Origin: Neomoorella sulfitireducens
GTDB taxonomy: Bacteria; Bacillota; DSM-521; Neomoorellales; Neomoorellaceae
DNA: 64,000 bases
Direction of reading: 5' to 3'
Assembly (NCBI RefSeq): GCF_024733845.1
Contig: NZ_JANRHG010000008.1
Location: forward strand, 62,001-126,000
Both the position numbers and the translations under genes were made by a program. The notes beneath the pieces are model-generated. The model was not told where the DNA came from, ran no database searches, and saw nothing but the letters and a program-made list of their open reading frames with translations. Below, in pieces: positions 57,804 through 64,000 of the stretch. How positions within the stretch are numbered: position 1 is the stretch's first letter; every line of letters starts with the position of its first letter.

Positions 57804-59288
57804 ATGAAGAAAAAGGCATTCCAGATAATGGAGGCAAATATTCCTGAACTGGCACATGCCCTGGAAACCCATGAAATAACTTCGCGAGAATTAGTAGAAT
57901 GGTACCTGGAAAGAATAGCCAAATATGATAAAGATGGTCCAAAACTGAACAGCATTATCCGGGTCAACCCGCGAGCATTACAAATAGCTACGGGCCTGGA
58001 TCAAGAAAGAAAAAATAAAGGGCCGAGAAGTTTATTGCATGGAATACCCGTCATTGTTAAAGACAATATTGAAACGAAAGACATGCCGACTACCGGTGGC
58101 AATATACTGTTCAAGAACTTTAATCCAGGGAAGGATAGTTTCATTATAAGCAAGTTAAGACAAGCCGGCGCAATCATTCTAGCAAAAGCAAACCTTCACG
58201 AATTTGCCCGGGGAGGGACTACAATTAGTTCCCTGGCAGGCCAAACCCGAAACCCATATGACCTTACAAGAACCCCCGGCGGGTCCAGTGGCGGTACCGG
58301 AGCAGCCGTAGCGGCCAATTTTGGTGCCGTTGGTCTAGGAACAGATACGCTTAACTCAATCCGTTCTCCGGCTTCAGCCAATAACCTGGTAGGTATTCGA
58401 CCTACCATGGGGCTTTTAAGCCGTGATGGGATTATGCCCGCAGCCCTTACCCAGGATACTGCCGGGCCCATCACCCGCAGCGTTATAGATGCTGCAATTT
58501 TATTAAAAGCAACGGCCGGATATGATCCAAAGGACCCAATCACGGCATGGAGCACGGGTAATATTCCTGAAAGTTATACGGGCAAATTGTCAATAAAGGC
58601 TCTGAAAGGACACCGCCTTGGTGTTTTAGAAAACTTTTTTGGTTCCGGGCCGGAATATGAAGAAGTAAACAGGACAATTCATGCGGCGATTAAAGATTTA
58701 GAAAGTCTAGGAGCCCGGGTCGAAAGCATTAATATACCCGGGGTTTATACAGATAACCTTGTTTCAGATCTAGATCTGCAGGCTTTTGAAGGCCGGATAA
58801 ATTTCGATAATTACCTCCAGAACCAGGGGACAAAGGCACCGGTAAAAAGTCTTGAGGAATTAGTTCTTTCCGGTTGCTATGAAAAATCCATTGAGCGACT
58901 TCTAAAAGAACAACTAAACTACGATCCTAATTTACATGGCAAAGAGTATAAAGAACGACTGCTTAAGAGGACTAAATTGCAACGGCAAATCATAGCTACT
59001 ATGACAAAATATCAACTGACGGCTCTGGTTTTCCCGCATCAAAAACGTCTTGTCGCTTTAATAGGTGAACCCCAACTGGACAGGAACGGGATACTAGGCG
59101 CTGTCACAGGCTTCCCTTCTATCGTTGTACCGGCCGGTTTTTCCCGCCCGGCAGTCTCCGCTCCTTTAGGCGTTCCTATCGGGATTGAGTTTTTAGGAAG
59201 GCCCTGGAGTGAAGGGATTCTAATAGGTATGGCCTATGCATTTGAACAAGCTACGGGGCACCGTAAGAGCCCGGTTTCTACACCTTAA
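57804..59288 (+). CDS. Amidase-signature family hydrolase, low-GC
   Basis: This 494-residue enzyme has the amidase-signature triad: Lys86 (VIVKDNIE), cis-Ser in GGSSGG at 159-164 and nucleophile Ser185 in GTDTLNSIRSPAS. It hydrolyses an amide of unknown structure and is not GatA, as GatB/C are absent. The GC content, near the mid-forties to 50%, is clearly lower than its neighbours, and codons are richer in A/T. It sits alone on the plus strand inside the otherwise conserved rng-rplU cluster, which suggests horizontal gain. A good promoter and ribosome binding site (GGAGGG) are present. Confidence 0.88.
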   Translation: MKKKAFQIMEANIPELAHALETHEITSRELVEWYLERIAKYDKDGPKLNSIIRVNPRALQIATGLDQERKNKGPRSLLHGIPVIVKDNIETKDMPTTGGNILFKNFNPGKDSFIISKLRQAGAIILAKANLHEFARGGTTISSLAGQTRNPYDLTRTPGGSSGGTGAAVAANFGAVGLGTDTLNSIRSPASANNLVGIRPTMGLLSRDGIMPAALTQDTAGPITRSVIDAAILLKATAGYDPKDPITAWSTGNIPESYTGKLSIKALKGHRLGVLENFFGSGPEYEEVNRTIHAAIKDLESLGARVESINIPGVYTDNLVSDLDLQAFEGRINFDNYLQNQGTKAPVKSLEELVLSGCYEKSIERLLKEQLNYDPNLHGKEYKERLLKRTKLQRQIIATMTKYQLTALVFPHQKRLVALIGEPQLDRNGILGAVTGFPSIVVPAGFSRPAVSAPLGVPIGIEFLGRPWSEGILIGMAYAFEQATGHRKSPVSTP

Positions 59289-59339
59289 ATTTAATGCCCA
59301 AATCCGCGAAAAAAACCCTTCCCGGCAGCAGAAGCGGCA

Positions 59340-61046
59340 TTAGGTGTGGCGCGAAAATTTCCCTGCATCGTCCAGGAGCCGGGCCCTGGCAAAGGTACGG
59401 TAAACCCGGGTAACCTCAACGGGAACTTCCCGGCCGAGATAAGAGGCACCGCCGGGGATATCCAGGACAAAGCCGTCCACCCTGGCGATACCGTCCCCGT
59501 TGTTGGTCGTATGGGCTCCCTCGATAAGCACTTTTAAAACCTGCCCGGCTTTAACAGGAGCGGCATCGTTGATTTCGTCCAAATCAAAAAGTTCGCGGAG
59601 GTTTACTTCTTCCAGGTGAAGGTTTTCATTGCCCCTGATGATCAGCCGTTTGCCTGCCCGCCGTTCCAGGAGGCGCAAATTGGCACCGCCAGTGCCAATC
59701 AGCAGGGCGGCTACCGCCGTATTGGCCTCTACCAGCAGGGCCCGCGCCCTGCTCTCCGCCGCCAGCTGCAGGATTTTTTTCCTGGCCTGGAGGGCCACCG
59801 TTTCTTCTGACAGGACTTTGCCTGTACCCCGGCAATAAGGGCAATCCTGCTGCAGCATGCTCCCCAGTTCCGGCTGGTCTTTTTTCCGGGTCATTTCCAG
59901 GAGCCCCAGGCGGGTAAAGCCCAGCACCTGGGTCTTTGTTTTATCCCGGGCCAATTCCTTCTGCAGGACTTTTATCACCTGTTCCCGGTGAGCGGGATTT
60001 TCCATGTCAATAAAATCGACGACAATAATACCGCCAATATTGCGCAGGCGGAGCTGCCTGGCCACTTCTGCAGCAGCTTCCAGGTTGGTTGTCAGGATCG
60101 TGTCGGCCAGGTTATGGCGGCCGACAAATTTGCCCGTATTGACATCAATGGCCGTCAGGGCCTCCATCTGGTCGATCACCAGGTACCCGCCGCATTTTAA
60201 CCAGACTTTGCGTTTCAAAGCCTGATCTACTTGATTGTGAACGCCATAAAGGGCAAAAAGGTCGGCCCCGTCCCTTAACACCACCCGGCGCCGCAGTTCC
60301 GGCGAGTTCCCGGCCAGGATACCTATAACCAGGTCGTAGGTATGCCGGGAATTGACCAGGAGCCTGTCCACATCTTCCGTAAATAAGTCCCTAAGAATAC
60401 GTAAAGAAAGCTCCACATCATGATGGAGCAGCCGCGGGGCTTTGCTCTGCCGGGCCAGTTCGTAAATACGTTTCCAGGCCCGGTCCAGGGCCCGGGCGTC
60501 TTCCCGGAGCTCCTCCAGCCCGGCACCGGCTGCCGCCGTGCGGACGATTAAACCCATACGGCGCGGTTTAACGGACCGGGCTACGGTTTTCAGGCGCTCC
60601 CTTTCCTCCTCGCTGCCGATGCGCCGGGAGACGCCAATATAGTTAAGGGTAGGCATGAGAACAAGATAACGTCCCGGCAGGGTAATATGGGTAGTAACCC
60701 GGGCACCCTTGCTCCCCCGGGGTTCTTTGACTACCTGGACCAGAATCTCCTGGCCTACCCGCACGACATCGCTGATACGCCGCCGGCTGCGGGGAGGCAG
60801 TGCATCCTCTAATACTTCCAGGCCGGTGGTATCATCGACAAAAAGAAAGGCGTTCTTCTCCAGGCCGATATCAACAAAGGCCGCCTGCATGCCGGGTAAA
60901 ACGTTGGCTACCCTTCCCTTATATATATTACCTACCAGATGCTCCTTTTTGGGCCTTTCCAGGTAAATCTCCATTAAACGGCCGTCCTCCAGGACGGCTA
61001 CTCCCGTCTCTTCAGCATCTACCTGGATTAAAATTTCTTTATTCAC
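59340..61046 (-). CDS. rng: Ribonuclease E/G family protein
   Basis: This 568-residue endoribonuclease has an N-terminal S1 domain (GNIYKGRVANVLPGMQAAFVDIG), the catalytic Asp region IDVNTGKFVG and VVDFIDM, and the zinc-link CPYCRGTG. It matures rRNA or mRNA. It is linked to the radical-SAM pair upstream (overlap of eight bases with the DUF2344 gene) and normally precedes rplU in this cluster. Confidence 0.95.
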   Translation of the reverse strand: MNKEILIQVDAEETGVAVLEDGRLMEIYLERPKKEHLVGNIYKGRVANVLPGMQAAFVDIGLEKNAFLFVDDTTGLEVLEDALPPRSRRRISDVVRVGQEILVQVVKEPRGSKGARVTTHITLPGRYLVLMPTLNYIGVSRRIGSEEERERLKTVARSVKPRRMGLIVRTAAAGAGLEELREDARALDRAWKRIYELARQSKAPRLLHHDVELSLRILRDLFTEDVDRLLVNSRHTYDLVIGILAGNSPELRRRVVLRDGADLFALYGVHNQVDQALKRKVWLKCGGYLVIDQMEALTAIDVNTGKFVGRHNLADTILTTNLEAAAEVARQLRLRNIGGIIVVDFIDMENPAHREQVIKVLQKELARDKTKTQVLGFTRLGLLEMTRKKDQPELGSMLQQDCPYCRGTGKVLSEETVALQARKKILQLAAESRARALLVEANTAVAALLIGTGGANLRLLERRAGKRLIIRGNENLHLEEVNLRELFDLDEINDAAPVKAGQVLKVLIEGAHTTNNGDGIARVDGFVLDIPGGASYLGREVPVEVTRVYRTFARARLLDDAGKFSRHT

Positions 61047-61767
61047 CTATCTCTACCTTCTCATGCAAAGCACTGTCTCCTCGCGCCGGGGTCATATACC
61101 GCGCATCAGCCAGCTCTTCCGGAGCCAGTATCCTGTTGTCGTCCCGGCGGTTAAACAGGCCGGTACGGATCACCCGCAGGGGGTCCTCCAGGTCCATGGC
61201 CCTGACGACCTCTTCCGGGCGCACGTTTCCCCGGGAACTGCACTCGAGGAGCATCTCCAGGGCAGCTTCCGGGGTAACGACGAGCTGGTAAACCCCCGGG
61301 CGGATGTCCCTGGCCTTGACCCCGTCTTTACCCCGCCGGTTCACCTCGACAGCCGGGCGAGAAAGAAAGTCTTTCGCTTTTTCCTTGAGGCTTTTGGGAT
61401 CGGGAGGATCTTCCCAGGTAACGCGGTAGGCGGCAGCGTTGATAATAGCCGTCAGGGACGGGGCCTGGCGGGGAATAGTAAAGACCTGCCGGATCTCCAG
61501 GCCTGCCGGCAACTGGGCCTGCAACCTGTCTTTGAGCACAGCCGGCTCCAGCGGTGTCGTAAGTTCCCCGTCCAGATATTCCGCCCGGCTCTCGATCCCC
61601 ACCGCCAGGGCCGGGCCGAAAGCCAGGAGCGGGTGGGGGTTAAAGCCGTGGCTGTAGGCCAGGGGAAGCCCCGCCCGGCGCATGGCCCGCTGCCACAGGC
61701 GAAGCATATCCAGGTGACCCAGGAAGACTGCCTGCCCGCCCTTGCTATACTTAATCCTAAAGCGCAC
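61039..61767 (-). CDS. DUF2344 / TIGR03936 family protein
   Basis: This 242-residue protein matches the TIGR03936 family, with FRIKYSKGGQAVFLGHLDMLRLWQRAMRRA at the start and PLAYSHGFNPHPLLAFGPAL. Its start overlaps the end of the radical-SAM gene by 11 bases; the two are fused in some genomes. A tRNA-modification role has been suggested, but the function is unknown. Confidence 0.88.
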   Translation of the reverse strand: MRFRIKYSKGGQAVFLGHLDMLRLWQRAMRRAGLPLAYSHGFNPHPLLAFGPALAVGIESRAEYLDGELTTPLEPAVLKDRLQAQLPAGLEIRQVFTIPRQAPSLTAIINAAAYRVTWEDPPDPKSLKEKAKDFLSRPAVEVNRRGKDGVKARDIRPGVYQLVVTPEAALEMLLECSSRGNVRPEEVVRAMDLEDPLRVIRTGLFNRRDDNRILAPEELADARYMTPARGDSALHEKVEIGE

Positions 61768-63625
61768 CGTCCCGGGAGCCTCCCTTCAGGATCAGGTCAA
61801 CGCCCAGGCCCGGGCAAACGCCGCAACCGGTGCAGCGACCCGAGCGGCAATCAACTGTAACCAGGCCTTCCCGGGCCCGCCGGCGTTCCCTCATTAAAAA
61901 TTCTTTCGTTACACCAAAATCCAGGTGGTCCCAGGGAAATATTTCGTCATCCCGCCGCCGGCGGTAGGCATAAAAGGCCGGATCCAGGCCCGTATCCCGG
62001 AAAGCTTCCTCCCAGAGGCTGTAATTAAAGTATTCCGTCCAGCCCTCTAACCTGGCACCGCGGCGCCACGCCGCCACAATCGCCCTGCTCAAGCGCCGGT
62101 CGCCCCGGGAAAGCACCGCTTCAATAAAGCTAACCTCGGCCTCATGCCAGTTAAACCGCAACCCCGGGCCTTTAAGACGGGTACGCAGCAGCTGCTGTTT
62201 TTCCTTGATTACTTCCACCCGATCCTGGGGTTCCCACTGGAACGCCGTCCAGGGTTTGGGGACAAAGGAAGATACACTGACGGTTATAGTAGGTTTACCC
62301 CCGGGGGCCAGCCGCCTCCCCTGATCCAGGATACGTCGCGCCAGTTCAACAATCCCCAGGAGATCCTCTTCCCTTTCCTCAGGCAAACCAAGCATAAAAT
62401 AGAGTTTTACGGCCTGCCAGCCGGCCCGGAAAGCTTCGCCCGTAGCCGCCATGATGTCCTCTTCGTCCACACCTTTATTGATGACATCCCGCAGGCGCTG
62501 GCTGCCCGCCTCGGGCGCAAAGGTGAGGGTGCTTTTCCGGACCTGCTGGACGGCTTCAGCCAGGCGTACGCTGAAGGCGTCCACCCGTAAAGAAGGCAGG
62601 GAAACACTAACGCCCTGGCCGGCATAGGCAGTTGCCAGGAACCGCGCCAGTTCCTCCACCCGGGAGTAATCGGCCGTACTTAAAGAAGTTAAGGATATCT
62701 CTTCGTGGCCGGTGTGGCGCACCAGTTCCTCCGCCTGGCGCAGGAGGATGGAAAGGTCCCTCTCCCTTACCGGCCGGTAAATGGCTCCGGCCTGGCAGAA
62801 ACGGCAGCCGTGGGTGCAACCCCGCATGACTTCCAGCATGATGCGGTCATGGATTACCTCCAGGAAGGGTACAACAGGCCTGGTAGGGAAAAAAGCGGCA
62901 TCCAGGTCCTGGATGACCCGTTTGACTACCCGCCCGGGCACACCCTCCTCCCGGGGTACAACCGCGGCCACGGTACCGTCGTTATTGTATTTAACATCAT
63001 ACAGGGAAGGAACATAAAAGCCAGGCATGCCGGCCAGGACCTTTAAAACCCGGTGCCGGTCGTTAATTATCCCTTCCTTTTTTAACCGGCCCAATACTGC
63101 CAGCAGTTCAGGTAATGCCTCCTCGCCATCACCCAGGAGAAAAGCATCAAAAAAAGGGGCCACCGGCTCCGGGTTGGCCACCCCCGGACCGCCGCCGATA
63201 ACCAGGGGATGACCCGCCGTGCGCTCCCCGGCCAGGAGGGGTATGCCGGCCAGGTCAAGGATATTAAGAATTGTAGTATAACTCATCTCGTATTGGAGGG
63301 TAAAGCCCAGGACGTCAAAGGCAGTTAAGGGCCGGCGGGATTCCAGGCTGAAGAGGGGGATACGGTTTTCTCGCAGCAGTACCTCCAGGTCCGGCCCGGG
63401 GGCAAAGGCCCGCTCCATGAGCATACCGGGACGCTCATTGACGGCCCCGTACAGGATGGCCAGCCCCAGGTGGGACATGCCTACTTCATAAAGGTCGGGA
63501 TATATAAAAGCCATACGTACCGGGTTTTCTTCCCAATCTTTATGAACGGCATTCCACTCCGTCCCCAGATAACGGGCCGGTTTGCTGACCCGGGTTAACA
63601 ACTTTTCCAGATCAATACCGGGCAA
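61757..63625 (-). CDS. TIGR03960-family B12-type radical SAM protein
   Basis: This 622-residue protein has a B12-binding-like N-terminal part (MAFIYPDLYEVGMSHLGLAILY, GGPGVANPEP), the radical-SAM motif CTHGCRFC near residue 265 and a C-terminal Cys-rich tail (CRSGRCTGCGVC). The His for true cobalamin coordination is not obvious. It is a conserved partner of DUF2344 and rng. The reaction is not known. Confidence 0.9.
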   Translation of the reverse strand: MPGIDLEKLLTRVSKPARYLGTEWNAVHKDWEENPVRMAFIYPDLYEVGMSHLGLAILYGAVNERPGMLMERAFAPGPDLEVLLRENRIPLFSLESRRPLTAFDVLGFTLQYEMSYTTILNILDLAGIPLLAGERTAGHPLVIGGGPGVANPEPVAPFFDAFLLGDGEEALPELLAVLGRLKKEGIINDRHRVLKVLAGMPGFYVPSLYDVKYNNDGTVAAVVPREEGVPGRVVKRVIQDLDAAFFPTRPVVPFLEVIHDRIMLEVMRGCTHGCRFCQAGAIYRPVRERDLSILLRQAEELVRHTGHEEISLTSLSTADYSRVEELARFLATAYAGQGVSVSLPSLRVDAFSVRLAEAVQQVRKSTLTFAPEAGSQRLRDVINKGVDEEDIMAATGEAFRAGWQAVKLYFMLGLPEEREEDLLGIVELARRILDQGRRLAPGGKPTITVSVSSFVPKPWTAFQWEPQDRVEVIKEKQQLLRTRLKGPGLRFNWHEAEVSFIEAVLSRGDRRLSRAIVAAWRRGARLEGWTEYFNYSLWEEAFRDTGLDPAFYAYRRRRDDEIFPWDHLDFGVTKEFLMRERRRAREGLVTVDCRSGRCTGCGVCPGLGVDLILKGGSRDGAL

Positions 63626-63728
63626 CTTTTTCGCCTCACGTCATAAAAATATCCTGTCCATTAGTATAACAGGAATTCAAAAAAAAATATACTCCTCCTG
63701 GTTATTATATCCACAGCCACAGGTCACC

Positions 63729-63992
63729 TTAACGCCGCAACAGGGCTTCCAGGCTGTTGTCCCCGCCTTCCAGGAGTTCCTGGATAATTTCTGTTTCCGT
63801 CAGGATCCCTTCCAGCCGCCCGCCTTTGCCGATAACGGCAACCAGGTTGAAAGCGTTGGGGGAAAAGGAGCGAACCGCCCTGGCCAGGGTCAGCTCCGGG
63901 CCGGCCGCCAGCCAGGAAACCCTCCCGGTTTTAGACCGCACCTCGCCGTCCTTTTTCTTACCCCGCTGCCGCCAGAATTCCTGCCAGAACAT
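63729..63992 (-). CDS. Short CBS-type protein, possibly partial
   Basis: An 87-residue frame carries one CBS-like unit (NLVAVIGKGGRLEGILTETEIIQELL) near its C terminus. Only eight bases remain upstream to the window edge and the frame is open to the edge, so this may be the C-terminal end of a longer protein. No catalytic domain is visible. Adenosyl-nucleotide binding is typical of paired CBS domains. Confidence 0.55.
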   Translation of the reverse strand: MFWQEFWRQRGKKKDGEVRSKTGRVSWLAAGPELTLARAVRSFSPNAFNLVAVIGKGGRLEGILTETEIIQELLEGGDNSLEALLRR

Positions 63993-64000
63993 ATAGGGCG

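Overview
The window is a gene-dense chromosomal segment of about 58% GC from an endospore-forming, Gram-positive anaerobe. Sporulation genes (yqfD, yqfC, spoIIP, splB, spo0B), the Firmicutes-type hrcA-grpE-dnaK-dnaJ operon with a perfect CIRCE operator, and the rplU-prp-rpmA-spo0B-obg order point to the Firmicutes. Gene content and style resemble a Moorella-type thermophilic acetogen; that genus is an inference from memory, not from a search. No rRNA, tRNA, CRISPR array, transposase or prophage was seen.

Layout. Positions 1-15.2 kb (all minus strand) hold the pgpH/phoH/yqfD/yqfC/rpsU/HIT/mtaB/rsmE/dnaJ/dnaK/grpE/hrcA/hemW/lepA housekeeping run. Positions 15-24 kb hold larB, spoIIP, rpsT, holA, a TPP-riboswitch-controlled thiC, comEC and splB. 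Positions 24-33 kb hold an FMN-binding glutamate-synthase-like protein, a D,D-carboxypeptidase, an HD-like Zn-ribbon protein, a NitT/TauT-type ABC importer, a UbiA/UbiD pair probably for menaquinone, and a globin-coupled sensor. Positions 33-41 kb hold folE-folB, glnB-amt with an elaborate leader, a SAM-riboswitch operon (DUF39, NIL-ferredoxin, UPF0280) probably for homocysteine synthesis, and a fetAB-like exporter behind a decayed copy of the same SAM leader. Positions 41-45.5 kb hold a PAS-GGDEF-HD-GYP protein, a c-di-GMP-I riboswitch in front of a broken fapA-like gene, uppP and comEA. Positions 45.7-64 kb hold an ion transporter, leuS, rsfS, yqeK, nadD, proA, proB, obg, spo0B, rpmA, prp, rplU, a low-GC amidase on the other strand, rng and two linked radical-SAM cluster genes.

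The most unusual signals are non-coding. A dispersed repeat family with GCTGGC-type inverted ends occurs as two long copies of about 210 bp and two short hairpin copies of about 38 bp. One long copy sits exactly between lepA and the hemW catalytic core, in frame, so HemW appears to carry a repeat-encoded N-terminal extension of roughly 75 residues. Other signals are the truncated duplicate of the SAM-I leader, the c-di-GMP riboswitch retained in front of a frameshifted gene, a shared 55-bp leader motif before obg, proB and proA, and a two-hairpin leader with a nine-codon ORF before amt. Several predicted starts were moved inward from the longest ORF because of clear ribosome binding sites; these are stated entry by entry.
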